Source: Bradyrhizobium liaoningense
GTDB lineage: Bacteria; Pseudomonadota; Alphaproteobacteria; Rhizobiales; Xanthobacteraceae
Length of the DNA stretch: 64,000 nucleotides
Assembly (NCBI RefSeq): GCF_018130825.1
Contig: NZ_JAFCJS010000006.1
Span: 372,001 to 436,000 of the forward strand
Direction: 5' to 3'
Shown: positions 18,320 to 28,238 of the stretch, piece after piece
Layout: every line of letters begins with the position of its first letter
Position numbering within the stretch: position 1 is the stretch's first letter
The notes under the pieces: generated by a model
What the model saw: only the letters and a program-made list of their open reading frames with translations
Database searches by the model: none
Told to the model about the DNA's origin: nothing
Program-made: the position numbers and the translations under genes

Positions 18320-19837
18320 CTACGCCACCCGCCACTCCGGCACGCCATCGGCTGCCATGATGATTTCGCCAGTCGAGCCTACCGGCGTGCGATCCATGTT
18401 CAGCAAGTGCCCCAGCGTCGCGCTATCGCTCGCCGGAATCCGCGCCAGCGTACGGCGATCGTCCTGCGTCCGCAGCATCACCACGCCGTGCTCGACCTCG
18501 CCGCCACGGCCGTAGAGCACCGTAAAGCTCTCGACCTTGCCCTTGCCCGAGGCTTCCGTCATGAACTCCGGCACCGCGCGCTTGTTGCGATCGGCCTCGC
18601 CTTGCACGCTCGTCTCCTGCGTCAGCGCCTCGCGCGTCGGCGCCTTCGCCACGACCAGCGCGTGATGCTTGGTGACGAAGCCGCCTTGCCCGTAGAGCAG
18701 GCCGAGTTTTGCGCCATCGCGCACACGCCGCACCATCGCGCAAGCCGCATGCGTCATGTAAGTGTTGAGCGGCGCGCCGAAGAAGGTGAGGCCGCCGGTC
18801 ACGGTCGGCTGCACGTCGGCCGAAAGCCCCAGCGTCCGCCGCGCCATCTTGGGCACGCAGGGGAAGCAGCTGTAGAGCTCGATCGCGTCGAATTTTCTGC
18901 CATCGCCCCCGGCGAGGTCCGTCACCGCTTTCAGCACGGCGTTCTGTGGATGGCTCTCGTAGAACTGGTCGCGCAGCAGATAGTCGCGAGGCTCCTCGGC
19001 CGAGGCGCCGCCGAGGGGATAGACCAGCTTATCCTCGGCGATGCCTGCCGCGCGCGCCTTGGCAAGGCTGGTCAGCAGCAGCGCGCCGCCCATGTTGACG
19101 CTGGGGTTGGCGACCATGAGCTTGTTGTAGGGCCACGCGATCAGCCGGTTGTCCGCCGTCGGCGTCGTGATCTCCTCAGGCGCATAGCGCCGCTTCAGCC
19201 AGGCATTGGGATTTTGTGCGGCGGCTTCCGAATAGCGCGACCACAACGTGCCCGACTCGGCCATCGCTTCGCGCGGCGTCTGGCCCCAATGCGCGGCGGA
19301 GGCGGCTTCATAGAACGGATAGACGGTGACCGGTCGGAACACGCCGAGCTTGACCGCCAGCGGCTTTTGGAACGCTGCGCCGCGTTTGGGCTCCTCGACG
19401 TCATGGGCGAACGGTGTCCATGGCAGTTTTGTCCCGGCGCGCTCCGCCTTGGTCGCTGTCGACTGCGCCTCCGCGCCGCAGATCGCGGCGACGCTGCATT
19501 CGCCGCGCGCGATGCGCTTTGCCGCTTCGTGTATGTAGCGGATCGGGCTCTCGCCACCGACCGGGCCGTAATAGCAATGCTGGGGCGAGACGCCGAGGCG
19601 CTGAGCCAAAAGCTTCTCCGGATCGCGATAGCGCCAGCTCAGGAAGTTGACGACGTCGAGCGACTGCACCTCACCGAGCAGCTTTGCGCCGGCATCCTGC
19701 TCGGCGCGTCGCAGCGCCTGCTCGAGCAGATCGAGCGGCTCGAGGCCCTCGGTGATCTCCCTGGGGCGGTCGACGATCTCGCCGATGCCGACGATGACGG
19801 GGATGCGGTCTTCGGGGATATTGGTCTTGTCTGTCAT
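18320..19837 (-). CDS. Thiolase-like protein (acetyl-CoA acetyltransferase family) lacking the catalytic cysteine
   Basis: A 505-residue thiolase-superfamily protein of the type usually labelled acetyl-CoA acetyltransferase. The region that normally holds the nucleophilic Cys reads GPVGGESPIRYIHEA, and alignment on the following helix and RGE turn puts Gly95 where Cys is expected. The C-terminal Cys motif is also replaced (LLYGQGGFVTKHH). A His in THAACAM is retained. Such proteins resemble SCP2-thiolase-like forms that may bind acyl-CoA or be part of steroid/isoprenoid side-chain complexes. It lies at the start of the CoA-ester gene region, so a beta-oxidation-related role is likely but classical thiolysis is doubtful. 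The ribosome-binding site is weak. Confidence 0.8.
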   Translation of the reverse strand: MTDKTNIPEDRIPVIVGIGEIVDRPREITEGLEPLDLLEQALRRAEQDAGAKLLGEVQSLDVVNFLSWRYRDPEKLLAQRLGVSPQHCYYGPVGGESPIRYIHEAAKRIARGECSVAAICGAEAQSTATKAERAGTKLPWTPFAHDVEEPKRGAAFQKPLAVKLGVFRPVTVYPFYEAASAAHWGQTPREAMAESGTLWSRYSEAAAQNPNAWLKRRYAPEEITTPTADNRLIAWPYNKLMVANPSVNMGGALLLTSLAKARAAGIAEDKLVYPLGGASAEEPRDYLLRDQFYESHPQNAVLKAVTDLAGGDGRKFDAIELYSCFPCVPKMARRTLGLSADVQPTVTGGLTFFGAPLNTYMTHAACAMVRRVRDGAKLGLLYGQGGFVTKHHALVVAKAPTREALTQETSVQGEADRNKRAVPEFMTEASGKGKVESFTVLYGRGGEVEHGVVMLRTQDDRRTLARIPASDSATLGHLLNMDRTPVGSTGEIIMAADGVPEWRVA

Positions 19838-19864
19838 GCTTCAATTCACGATGTCAGTTGTTTC

Positions 19865-19942
19865 GTCATTGCGAGCGTAGCGAAGCAATCCAGAATCGTT
19901 CCGCGGCGGCAGCCTGGATTGCTTCGCTGCGCTCGCAATGAC
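19865..19942. repeat. Palindromic repeat, tcattgcgag family
   Basis: gtcattgcgagcgtagcgaa at the left pairs with ttcgctgcgctcgcaatgac at the right, with caatccag/ctggattg continuing the stem. It lies between two genes on the same strand. A second copy is at 32100-32184. Confidence 0.8.
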
Positions 19943-19951
19943 AGGAGGGGC

Positions 19952-21085
19952 CTACTCCGCCACCAGCGCATTCATGTGCTCGACGGCTTCGGCAAACTCT
20001 TCCTTGAACTCCTGCACCACCGCTCCCGCCGACTTCACGCTGTCGATCAGCCCGACGCCCTGGCCGACAAAATAGCTGACGAGGTCGCGCGCCTTGGCGT
20101 TGCCGCTTGCGGCCGCGCGGTCGATGGCGTTGAAGGCGTCGCGGCTGACGATGCTTTGCAGCGGCATCGGCAGCGCGCCCGGGCTGTCCGGCGCGCGGTC
20201 CCAGGCATCGGTCCAGACCGAACGTAATTGCCGCGCCGGCTTGCCGGTGCGGCCCTTCGAGCGCACCGCATCGCGCGAGGAGGCCGCGATCATCTTCTCG
20301 CGGAAGATCTCCGTGGTCTCGGCCTCGACGGTGGCGAGCCACACCGAGCCGGTCCAGGCGCCGGCCGCGCCCATCGCCATGCAGGCCGCCATCTGCCGTC
20401 CCGTCATGATGCCGCCGGCAGCCAGCACCGGCACGTCGCGGATCGGCTTGATCGCCTTGATCACCTCCGGCACCAGCACCATGGTCGAGACCTCGCCGCA
20501 ATGACCGCCGGCCTCGGTGCCCTGCACCACGAGGATGTCGACGCCGGCTGCGACCTGGCGCAAAGCATGCTCCTTGGCGCCGACGAGCGCTGCGACCGGC
20601 ACGCCGTGCTTCTTGCCCATCTCGATCATCGCCTTCGGCGGCACGCCCAGCGCATTGGCGATCAGGCGGATCGGATGATTGAAGGAGACCTCGAGCAATT
20701 GAAGCGCCGTCTTGCCGTCGAACGGCTGCGGCTGATTGTCTGCCACGTCGGTGGTGGTCAGCTCGATATCGTATTTCTTCAGAAGGTCGCGCGTGTAGTT
20801 GCGGTGCTCTTGCGGCACGCGCGCTTCCAGGCTCTTCCAGGTGACGTCCTTCTCGCCCGCCGTGGAGATGTTCTCGGGGATCAGCACGTCGATGCCGTAG
20901 GGCTTGCCGTCGATGTGATCGTCGATCCATTTCAGCTCGCGTTCGAGCGTATCGGGCGTGTGCACGGTGGCACCTAACACACCGAAGCCGCCGGCGCGGC
21001 TGACGGCGGCAACGACGTCGCGGCAATGGCTGAATGCGAGCAGCGGGAACTCGATGCCCAGCATGTCGCAGATCGGCGATTTCAT
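19952..21085 (-). CDS. Nitronate monooxygenase family flavoprotein (2-nitropropane dioxygenase-like)
   Basis: A 377-residue FMN-dependent TIM barrel. Conserved blocks are AGGFGVLGA near the N terminus, VVQGTEAGGHCGE (FMN phosphate loop region) and VLAAGGIMTGRQMAACMAMGA. Members oxidise nitronates or related substrates; some are enoyl reductases, so the substrate is open. An excellent ribosome-binding site (gggagag) precedes the ATG. It is read divergently from the Baeyer-Villiger monooxygenase gene. Confidence 0.85.
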   Translation of the reverse strand: MKSPICDMLGIEFPLLAFSHCRDVVAAVSRAGGFGVLGATVHTPDTLERELKWIDDHIDGKPYGIDVLIPENISTAGEKDVTWKSLEARVPQEHRNYTRDLLKKYDIELTTTDVADNQPQPFDGKTALQLLEVSFNHPIRLIANALGVPPKAMIEMGKKHGVPVAALVGAKEHALRQVAAGVDILVVQGTEAGGHCGEVSTMVLVPEVIKAIKPIRDVPVLAAGGIMTGRQMAACMAMGAAGAWTGSVWLATVEAETTEIFREKMIAASSRDAVRSKGRTGKPARQLRSVWTDAWDRAPDSPGALPMPLQSIVSRDAFNAIDRAAASGNAKARDLVSYFVGQGVGLIDSVKSAGAVVQEFKEEFAEAVEHMNALVAE

Positions 21086-21338
21086 GGTTCTCTCCCGGCG
21101 GCCCTCGCGTTGCTGTTGTTGCTTTCCCTGCGAAGGCCGTTCGACGCTAACTCATCATCGCCCGCGATGCCATGCCGGATTCGGTTGCGCATCTTGCGTG
21201 CAGGCGCCGCATGACGCGCGGCCCATTCCGCTGCACAAAATAAGCAGGCCTGGGTCCGCCGATTTGCCTCTTGCGCTTCGGCATCCCTCAGAGAATGCTG
21301 GCGCACAACAACAGAAAACAACGAGGGAGCGCCAACCG

Positions 21339-22997
21339 ATGTCGCCAGCGCAGTCGAGTCCGGCCGAGGCCGAGGAGTCCTACGACGTTGTCGTCGTCGG
21401 CGCAGGCTTTGCCGGCATGTATATGCTGCACCGCCTGCGCGGGCTCGGCTTCTCGGCACGGGTCTACGAGCAGGGCGATGGCGTCGGCGGCACCTGGTAC
21501 TGGAACCGCTATCCCGGCGCGCGCTGCGATGTCGAGAGCATGCAATATTCCTACTCCTTCTCCGACGAGCTCCAGCAGGAATGGGACTGGAGCGAGCGCT
21601 ATGCGCCGCAAGCAGAGATTCTGAAATACGCCAACCATGTCGCCGACCGTTTCGATCTGCGCCGCGACATCCAGTTCAACACCAGCGTCGAGCGCGCCGT
21701 CTTCGACGAGCAAGCGAAGCGCTGGTCGGTGACTGTCTCCGACGGCAGAACGGTTCAAGCGCAGTTCGTTGTGCTCGCCACCGGCTGCCTCTCGAACGCG
21801 CGCAAGCCCGACATCGAAGGCCTCGAAAACTTTGGGGGGGCCGTCTACCACACCGGAAGCTGGCCGCACGAAGACGTCGACTTCACCGGCTTGCGCGTCG
21901 GCCTGATCGGCACGGGATCGTCAGGCATCCAGTCGGCGCCCATCATCGCCGAGCAGGCGAAACATCTCACCGTATTCCAGCGCACCGCGAACTTCTCGAT
22001 TCCGGCCCGTAACGCCGCGCTCACCACGGGGGAACGCGATGCGTTCCGCAAGAGCTATCCGGAGATCCGCCGCTTCGCCCGCGAGGTCGCACGCAACGGC
22101 ATCTATGCCGAGCAGCCCGACCGCGGTGCGCTCGACGACAGCGACGAGACCAGGCGCGGCAAATACGAGAAGCGTTGGGACCGTGGCGGACTCACCTTCA
22201 TGTATGTCTACAACAATCTCGGCCTCGACCGAACCGCCAACGACACCGCAGCGGATTTCGTGCGTGGCAAGATCGCCGAGATCGTGAAAGACCCCGCGAC
22301 CGCAAAGCTGCTCCAGCCGAACAGCCATCCGATCGGCACCAAGCGTATCTGCATCGATACCGACTACTTCAAGACCTTCAATCGGCCGAACGTCTCGCTG
22401 GTCGATATCAAGACCAATCCGATTCAAGAGATCACCGCGAATGCGGTTCGCGTCGCGGGGAGGAATCACGAAGTCGACGCGCTGGTGTTGGCGACCGGTT
22501 TCGATGCGATGACCGGATCGGTCGCGAAGATCGACATTCACGGCCCGGCCGGGCAAACGTTGAACCAGAAATGGACGGAGGGTCCGAAAACCTATCTCGG
22601 CCTGATGAGCGCGGGCTTTCCGAACCTCTTCATCATCACCGGCCCCGGCAGCCCGTCGGTTCTGTCGAACATGATCGTGTCGATCGAGCAGCATGTCGAC
22701 TGGATCGCCGATTGCCTGATCCACATGCGCAAGCAGGGCCTTGCCGCGATGGAGGCGGGCAGGGATGCCGAGGAGAAATGGGTCGCGCACGTCAACGAGG
22801 TCGCCCAGGGCACGCTCTATCCGCAGGCCAATTCCTGGTACATGGGCGCCAACATCCCCGGCAAGCCGCGCATCTTCATGCCCTATATCGGCGGCGTCGG
22901 CGCCTACCGCCGGATCTGCGACGAGGTCGCGGCGAAGGGGTATGAAGGCTTCGTGATGGAGGCCGAGGCCCAGCCTCGCAGGGCAATGTCAGGCTAG
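21339..22997 (+). CDS. Baeyer-Villiger type flavin monooxygenase
   Basis: A 552-residue FAD/NADPH monooxygenase of cyclohexanone/phenylacetone-monooxygenase size. It has a first Rossmann motif VVVGAGFAGMYMLHRL, the BVMO fingerprint FGGAVYHTGSWP (FxGxxxHxxxWP) around residue 165, and a second Rossmann motif VGLIGTGSSGIQ. It inserts oxygen next to a ketone to give an ester or lactone. The start at 21339 is chosen over the longer frame because gaggga lies just upstream and the Rossmann fold begins soon after. Surrounding CoA-ligase and beta-oxidation genes suggest breakdown of cyclic ketones or terpenoid-like compounds, which is inference. Confidence 0.92.
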   Translation: MSPAQSSPAEAEESYDVVVVGAGFAGMYMLHRLRGLGFSARVYEQGDGVGGTWYWNRYPGARCDVESMQYSYSFSDELQQEWDWSERYAPQAEILKYANHVADRFDLRRDIQFNTSVERAVFDEQAKRWSVTVSDGRTVQAQFVVLATGCLSNARKPDIEGLENFGGAVYHTGSWPHEDVDFTGLRVGLIGTGSSGIQSAPIIAEQAKHLTVFQRTANFSIPARNAALTTGERDAFRKSYPEIRRFAREVARNGIYAEQPDRGALDDSDETRRGKYEKRWDRGGLTFMYVYNNLGLDRTANDTAADFVRGKIAEIVKDPATAKLLQPNSHPIGTKRICIDTDYFKTFNRPNVSLVDIKTNPIQEITANAVRVAGRNHEVDALVLATGFDAMTGSVAKIDIHGPAGQTLNQKWTEGPKTYLGLMSAGFPNLFIITGPGSPSVLSNMIVSIEQHVDWIADCLIHMRKQGLAAMEAGRDAEEKWVAHVNEVAQGTLYPQANSWYMGANIPGKPRIFMPYIGGVGAYRRICDEVAAKGYEGFVMEAEAQPRRAMSG

Positions 22998-23169
22998 TTT
23001 GCGGATGCCGCGAGAGGCGGCGCAAAGCATCCGAAGAGCGCGTCGGCAGTGATGCCGGCGCGCTCAACATTTCAGCGCATCCAGGAAGCGAAACGTAATT
23101 ATTCGGTAAGTGACCTCCATTACAACGATTGCGCGTAGACGCGAATGTCTAGCTGGAATGGAGAGTGTG

Positions 23170-24846
23170 ATGGCTTGGTTCAACAACATGTCTGTTGGGC
23201 GCAAGCTCCTGCTCACATTTTCGGCAGTCGTGCTGCTGGTCGTCGTGCTCGGCGGCTTCGCGCTGAAATCGCTGTCCGACCTGCAAGGCGCGGCGCGTGA
23301 GCTGTCCGGCAACTGGCTCCCCAGCGTCGACAAGGCGAGGGGCCTGCAATACCAGATCGCCCGCATCCGGACCAACCAGCTCTCGGTGCTGATGGCCAAG
23401 GAAAGCGATCGCGAGGAGATCCGCCAGACCCTGCGCAAGATCGAGCAGACCGTGACCGACAGCCTCAAATCCTATGAGGCGTTCGTGACCTCGCCGGAGG
23501 AGCAGGCCGCGCTCAAGCGTCTCAGCGCCCACTACACCGCCTTCCTGGAATCGGACAAGGCGCTGGATATGCTTGCCACCAATCCCGATGGCGCCAGGGA
23601 AGCCTTCTTTGCCGGCAGAAGCCAGTTTCGTGAGCTGCTCGAAGACGCCGACAAGCTCGTGAAGGTCAACACGGATGGCGCCGGCCGTTCCGTCGCCACG
23701 GCGGAATGGACCTATGACAATGCGCGCACCGTGATCGTGATCGTGCTGCTGGTGATGATGGCGCTGGCGGCCGCAGCCGGCTTCGTGCTGCGCTCGGCGA
23801 TCGCCAGGCCGCTGCTCGCGCTCGACAAGGCGATGGGCCGTCTCGCCCAGAACGACACCACGACCGAAGTGCCGGCGACGGAACGGCGCGACGAGGTCGG
23901 TGCCATGGCTCGCGCGGTGCTCGTGTTTAGGGAGGGCATGATCGCGGCCGACGAGATGCGCGCGCGCCAGGAGGAGGAGCGGCAGGCCAAGGAGCGGCAC
24001 GCCGCCTACATCATGGGGCTGGCGCAGGACTTCGATACAGCGGCAAGTTCCGCCATCGGCGGCGTGGCCGATGCGGCGAGCCGCATGCAGGCGACCGCGG
24101 GCGGCCTGTCCTCCACCGTCGGCCAGACCGGCGAGCAGGCGATGACGGTGGCCGCGGCCGCGCAGCAGGCCTCGGCCAACGTGCAGACGGTGGCCTCGGC
24201 TGCCGAGGAGCTGACCTCGTCGATCCACGAGATTTCCAGGCAGGTCTCGCTGGCCTCCCAGGTCAGCCACAAGGCGGTGGACCAGGCCAACCGCACCAAC
24301 GACATCGTCGGCGGCCTGCAGCAAGCGGCGCGCCGCATCGGCGAGGTGATCGACCTCATCAACCAGATCGCCAGCCAGACCAACCTTCTGGCGCTGAACG
24401 CGACCATCGAGGCGGCACGGGCGGGCGATGCCGGCCGCGGATTTGCCGTTGTCGCCAACGAGGTGAAGAGCCTCGCCGCGCAGACCTCGCGGGCGACCGA
24501 CGAGATCAGCCAGCAGATCGCCTCGGTGCAGCAGGCGACCGCGCAGGCGGTCGATGCGATCACCGCCATCGGCGGCACCATCCAGGAGATCAGCCAGATC
24601 AACACCACGGTCGCCTCGGCGGTGGAAGAGCAGGGCGCGGCGACGCAGGCGATTGCCCGCAGCGCCGAGCAGGCCTCCGCCGGCACCGGAACGGTGACCA
24701 AGAACATCGAGGGCGTGAGCCAGTCGGCCCGCTCCGGCGGCGGCGCTGCGCAGGAGATGCTCTCCGCGGCCACCTCGCTGTCACATGAGGCCGACCAGAT
24801 GCGCTCCCTGGTCCAGGACTTCCTCGGCAAGGTCAAGGCTGCATGA
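23170..24846 (+). CDS. Methyl-accepting chemotaxis protein (second copy)
   Basis: A 558-residue chemoreceptor starting [19 protein letters not shown]. It has a four-helix-bundle sensor (about 35-185), a second membrane span ([19 protein letters not shown]), a HAMP domain (residues ~210-265) and a signalling domain with the tip [17 protein letters not shown] and [16 protein letters not shown]. It resembles the receptor at 11898 in the last 300 residues but not in the sensor. The start at 23170 has ggag six bases upstream; ATG at 23158 is an alternative. It lies between catabolic genes, which may indicate sensing of a related compound. Confidence 0.93.
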   Translation: MAWFNNMSVGRKLLLTFSAVVLLVVVLGGFALKSLSDLQGAARELSGNWLPSVDKARGLQYQIARIRTNQLSVLMAKESDREEIRQTLRKIEQTVTDSLKSYEAFVTSPEEQAALKRLSAHYTAFLESDKALDMLATNPDGAREAFFAGRSQFRELLEDADKLVKVNTDGAGRSVATAEWTYDNARTVIVIVLLVMMALAAAAGFVLRSAIARPLLALDKAMGRLAQNDTTTEVPATERRDEVGAMARAVLVFREGMIAADEMRARQEEERQAKERHAAYIMGLAQDFDTAASSAIGGVADAASRMQATAGGLSSTVGQTGEQAMTVAAAAQQASANVQTVASAAEELTSSIHEISRQVSLASQVSHKAVDQANRTNDIVGGLQQAARRIGEVIDLINQIASQTNLLALNATIEAARAGDAGRGFAVVANEVKSLAAQTSRATDEISQQIASVQQATAQAVDAITAIGGTIQEISQINTTVASAVEEQGAATQAIARSAEQASAGTGTVTKNIEGVSQSARSGGGAAQEMLSAATSLSHEADQMRSLVQDFLGKVKAA

Positions 24847-24947
24847 CGCCGGCTTGAGGTCCGCGCCGGACGCAGAGCCGGCAGGGCTTGTCATCAGCCA
24901 TCCCAGGGCTAATTAATGCAGGCGCATCTTTCCGCCGGAGCCCCCGC

Positions 24948-25823
24948 ATGACCGACGCCCCCGCCTACGTGCCGCCCAAAGTCTGGACCTGGAACAAGGA
25001 GAATGGCGGGCAGTTCGCCAGCATCAACCGCCCGATCGCCGGCCCCACCCACGACAAGGAACTGCCGGTCGGCAAGCATCCGCTCCAGCTCTATTCGCTG
25101 GCGACGCCGAACGGGGTGAAGGTCACGGTGATGCTGGAGGAACTGCTGGCGCTGGGCCACAAGGGGGCCGAATACGATGCCTGGCTGATCAGGATCGGCA
25201 ATGGCGACCAGTTCGGCAGCGGCTTTGTCGACATCAATCCGAACTCGAAAATCCCCGCGCTGATGGATCGCTCGGGTCCGGAGCCGATCCGGGTGTTCGA
25301 GTCCGGCTCGATCCTGTTCTACCTCGCCGAGAAGTTCGGCGCCTTCCTGCCGAAAGATATCAAGTCCCGTACCGAAGCGATGTCCTGGCTGTTCTGGCAG
25401 ATGGGCAGCGCCCCCTATCTCGGCGGCGGCTTCGGCCATTTTTATGCCTACGCGCCGTTCAAGATCGAATACGCCATCGACCGTTTCGCGATGGAGACCA
25501 AGCGCCAGCTCGACGTGCTCGATCGGCGCCTTGCCGACAATGAGTACCTCGCGGGCAAGGAGTACACCATCGCCGACATCGCGGTATGGCCCTGGTACGG
25601 CGCGCTCGCCAAGGGGCTGGTCTACGGCGCCGGCGAATTTTTGTCAGTGCAGGACTACAAGAACGTGCAGCGCTGGACCGACCAGATCGCCAAGCGTCCG
25701 GCCGTGAAGCGCGGCCGCATGGTCAACCGCGTCTCCGGCGACCCCGCCAGCCAGCTCCACGAGCGCCACGACGCCAGCGATTTCGAGACGAAGACGCAGG
25801 ACAAGCTCGCGCCCGCGACGTAG
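24948..25823 (+). CDS. yghU: Glutathione S-transferase family protein, YghU type
   Basis: A 291-residue protein, longer than ordinary GSTs, as YghU is. A ~45-residue N-terminal lead precedes the thioredoxin-like domain with LATPNGVKVTVMLEELLALG, followed by ESGSILFYLAEKFG (glutathione binding) and an all-helical C-terminal domain (YTIADIAVWPW). E. coli YghU has disulfide-bond reductase and organic hydroperoxidase activity with two glutathiones. The start at 24948 (MTDAPAYVPP) is supported by ggag and family length. No operon partner is visible. Confidence 0.9.
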   Translation: MTDAPAYVPPKVWTWNKENGGQFASINRPIAGPTHDKELPVGKHPLQLYSLATPNGVKVTVMLEELLALGHKGAEYDAWLIRIGNGDQFGSGFVDINPNSKIPALMDRSGPEPIRVFESGSILFYLAEKFGAFLPKDIKSRTEAMSWLFWQMGSAPYLGGGFGHFYAYAPFKIEYAIDRFAMETKRQLDVLDRRLADNEYLAGKEYTIADIAVWPWYGALAKGLVYGAGEFLSVQDYKNVQRWTDQIAKRPAVKRGRMVNRVSGDPASQLHERHDASDFETKTQDKLAPAT

Positions 25824-25837
25824 GGCGGTTGCTTACC

Positions 25838-25915
25838 TCTCCCCGCTTGCGGCGAGAGGTCGGAATGCCCCCGGCGATGCGAAGCATCGTCCGGCGCGAT
25901 CCGGGTGAGGGGTAC
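25838..25915. repeat. Intergenic repeat, tctccccgcttgcgg family
   Basis: ctctccccgcttgcggcgag is followed by gatgcgaagcatcgtccggc and gatccgggtgagggg. The ends ctctcccc...gtgagggg and the inner cgatgc/gcatcg pair. It is a common rhizobial intergenic sequence that ends about 25 bp before the next repeat. Confidence 0.6.
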
Positions 25916-25938
25916 AGGTCTCACTGCGATCTCAGTCT

Positions 25939-26031
25939 CGTAGGGTGGGCAAAGCGAAGCGTGCCCACCGACCGGCATCCGTACGCACAAAAGACGTGGG
26001 CACGGCGCTCTGTGCCTTTGCCCACCCTACG
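25939..26031. repeat. Palindromic repeat, gtagggtgggca family, copy 1
   Basis: cgtagggtgggcaaagcgaa at the left is complementary in outline to gcctttgcccaccctacg at the right, with inner gtgcccacc/gtgggcac. It sits between convergent genes and abuts the stop codon of the flavin reductase gene. Confidence 0.85.
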
Positions 26032-26033
26032 GC

Positions 26034-26651
26034 CTACGATTTCTTCACACCCTCCGCGGCCGGAAACACCACGCGGTCATCCGTGCGGCAGTAGCGGTCG
26101 GCGAACATGCGGCCGATCGGGTGATAGCGGTCCATGTGCACCCGCATCGCCTTGTCGTCCCAGAGCTCGTCGCGGATGTGGAAGTGGATGCCTTCGCCCA
26201 TGATCAGCCGGCGATCGTCGTTGACGTCGATCAGCTTCCAGAGCTTGCACTCCATCGCCCAGGGCGCGTCGGCAAGCCGCGGTACGGCGATCTCAGTTGA
26301 AGGCGCGAGCCTCAAACCGAGATAATCCGGCTCGCCGATCTCAGGCGGAAAGTCGCCGCTGCTCTCATGCATGGCTTTGGCCAGCGGCTCGTCGGCGATG
26401 TTGACCACGAACTCGCCGGTGCGCTGGATGTTGAGGAACGTGTCCTTGTCCTGTCCGTTCGGCTTGCGGTTCGCCGCGAACATGCACAGCGGCGGATCCT
26501 CGCAGAAGGCGTTGAAGAAGCTGAACGGCGCAGCGTTGACGACGCCGGTCGGCCCGACCGAGGTCACCCACGCGATCGGCCGCGGCAGGATGAAGGACGT
26601 CAGCACCTTGTAGCGCTCGCGTGGCGTCAGCTCGCTGGCGGCGTAGTCCAT
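26034..26651 (-). CDS. Flavin reductase-like FMN-binding protein
   Basis: A 205-residue split-barrel protein with FILPRPIAWVTSVGPTG, NAAPFSFFNAFCEDPPL and GEFVVNI, the FMN-binding blocks of the flavin-reductase/DIM6-NTAB group. Such proteins supply reduced FMN to monooxygenases or act as flavin-binding oxidoreductases. A strong aggag lies before the ATG. A second copy of the gtagggtgggca repeat separates it from the acyl-CoA dehydrogenase gene upstream. Confidence 0.85.
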   Translation of the reverse strand: MDYAASELTPRERYKVLTSFILPRPIAWVTSVGPTGVVNAAPFSFFNAFCEDPPLCMFAANRKPNGQDKDTFLNIQRTGEFVVNIADEPLAKAMHESSGDFPPEIGEPDYLGLRLAPSTEIAVPRLADAPWAMECKLWKLIDVNDDRRLIMGEGIHFHIRDELWDDKAMRVHMDRYHPIGRMFADRYCRTDDRVVFPAAEGVKKS

Positions 26652-26677
26652 GAGGGCTCCTGCGGGAGGGAAAGTCT

Positions 26678-26773
26678 CGTAGGGTGGGCAAAGCGAAGCG
26701 TGCCCACCATCTTCTTGCCGGGCCGCAGCTGGTGGGCACGGCGCGCGAAGTGCGCGCCTTTGCCCACCCTACG
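26678..26773. repeat. Palindromic repeat, gtagggtgggca family, copy 2
   Basis: The left end cgtagggtgggcaaagcgaa and right end gcctttgcccaccctacg are identical to copy 1. The middle part differs (catcttcttgccgggccgca). It lies between two minus-strand genes. Confidence 0.85.
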
Positions 26774-26802
26774 GCTCTTCCCGAGCGGTAGGAGGCGAAG
26801 CC

Positions 26803-28080
26803 TCACGCCATGCTCAGCTCGTGCCGTCCCACCACCATCCAGTGCACCTCGTCCGGACCGTCGGCGAAGCGCAGGTGGCGGACGTCCTGGTACATCTCGG
26901 CGAGCGGGGTCCAGTGCGAGATGCCGGTGGCGCCGTGCATCTGGATCGCCTGGTCGATGATCTTGCAGGCGCGCTCGGGCACCATGGCCTTGACCATGGA
27001 GACCCAGACGCGGGCCTCCTTGTTGCCGAGCACGTCCATCGCCTTGGCGGCCTTCAGCACCATCAGCCGCATCGCCTCGATCTCGCAGCGGGCCTGCGCG
27101 ATGATCTGCATGTTGCCGCCGAGATGGGCGATCTTCTTGCCGAAAGCTTCGCGGGTGAGGCCACGCTGCACCATCAGATCGAGCGCCTTCTCGGCCTTGC
27201 CGATGGTGCGCATGCAGTGATGGATGCGGCCGGGACCGAGACGCAGCTGCGAGATCTCGAAGCCGCGGCCTTCGCCGAGCAGCATGTTCGCCTTCGGCAC
27301 GCGCACATTGTTGAAGCGCATGTGCATGTGGCCGCGCGGGGCGTGGTCCTGGCCGAACACGTACATGGGCCCGAGCACCTCGACGCCGGGCGTGTCGCGC
27401 GGCACCAGGATCTGCGACTGCTGCTTGCTCGGCGCCGCATCCGGATTGGTCTTCACCATCACGATGAGGATCTTGCAGCGGGGATCGCCGAGACCGGAGA
27501 TGTAATACTTCTCGCCGTTGATGACCCATTCGTCGCCGACGAGCTTTGCGGTCGTCGAGATGTTCTTGGCGTCGGAGGAGGCGACGTTCGGCTCGGTCAT
27601 GACATAGGCCGAGCGGATCTCGCCGTTGAGCAGCGGCTTCAGCCACTTCTCCTTCTGCTCCTTGGTGCCGACGCGCTCCAGCACCTCCATGTTGCCGGTG
27701 TCGGGCGCCGAGCAGTTCATGGTCTCGGAGGCCAGCGGGCTCTTGCCGAGCTCGGCGGCGATATAGGCGTAGTCGAGATTCTTCAGGCCCTGGCCGGTCT
27801 CGTCGTCGGGCAGGAAGAAGTTCCAGAGGCCTTCCTGCTTGGCCTTGTTCTTGGCCTTCTCCAGCACCTCGAGCTGCTTCGGCGTGAAGCTCCAGCGATC
27901 CTCCTTGCCCTCGCCGGCCTTGGCAAACTCGATCGACATCGGCTCGACGGTGTCGCGGATGAATTTCTTGACGTGATCGTAAAGCGGCCGGACCTGGTCC
28001 GACATGCGCAGATCGTTGAGCTCGTCGCCCGGATTGAGCGTGTAGTTGGTGGTGCGGGGAATGTAGGTGTGTTTTGTCAT
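26803..28080 (-). CDS. Acyl-CoA dehydrogenase family protein
   Basis: A 425-residue FAD enzyme with the family blocks YVMTEPNVASSDAKNIST (FAD/substrate loop), GDEWVINGEKYYISG, and the C-terminal QIMHGATGISHWTPLAEMY. It introduces an alpha-beta double bond in acyl-CoA. Its architecture resembles long-chain or ACAD10/11-type dehydrogenases. gggagga precedes the ATG. It shares this region with crotonases and CoA ligases; its exact chain preference is unknown. Confidence 0.92.
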   Translation of the reverse strand: MTKHTYIPRTTNYTLNPGDELNDLRMSDQVRPLYDHVKKFIRDTVEPMSIEFAKAGEGKEDRWSFTPKQLEVLEKAKNKAKQEGLWNFFLPDDETGQGLKNLDYAYIAAELGKSPLASETMNCSAPDTGNMEVLERVGTKEQKEKWLKPLLNGEIRSAYVMTEPNVASSDAKNISTTAKLVGDEWVINGEKYYISGLGDPRCKILIVMVKTNPDAAPSKQQSQILVPRDTPGVEVLGPMYVFGQDHAPRGHMHMRFNNVRVPKANMLLGEGRGFEISQLRLGPGRIHHCMRTIGKAEKALDLMVQRGLTREAFGKKIAHLGGNMQIIAQARCEIEAMRLMVLKAAKAMDVLGNKEARVWVSMVKAMVPERACKIIDQAIQMHGATGISHWTPLAEMYQDVRHLRFADGPDEVHWMVVGRHELSMA

Positions 28081-28238
28081 TGGTCCTCCCGGGAGCGCTG
28101 AGTTCGTGCTGGCCCGAAGAATAGTCGTAGCGACGCCAAAGTGCGAGCGCGTATTTTCTCACGCGGGCTATGCCATGCGATGGAATTTCGCGAGGCGTTT
28201 GAAATGTTGTTTGAATGGGACGCGAACTCTATCCCTAC

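Noticed and set aside
18407-20227. Long plus-strand open frame (606 codons)
   Set aside because: Antisense to the thiolase-like gene; no domain motifs.
26821-28101. Plus-strand open frame (426 codons)
   Set aside because: Antisense shadow of the acyl-CoA dehydrogenase.
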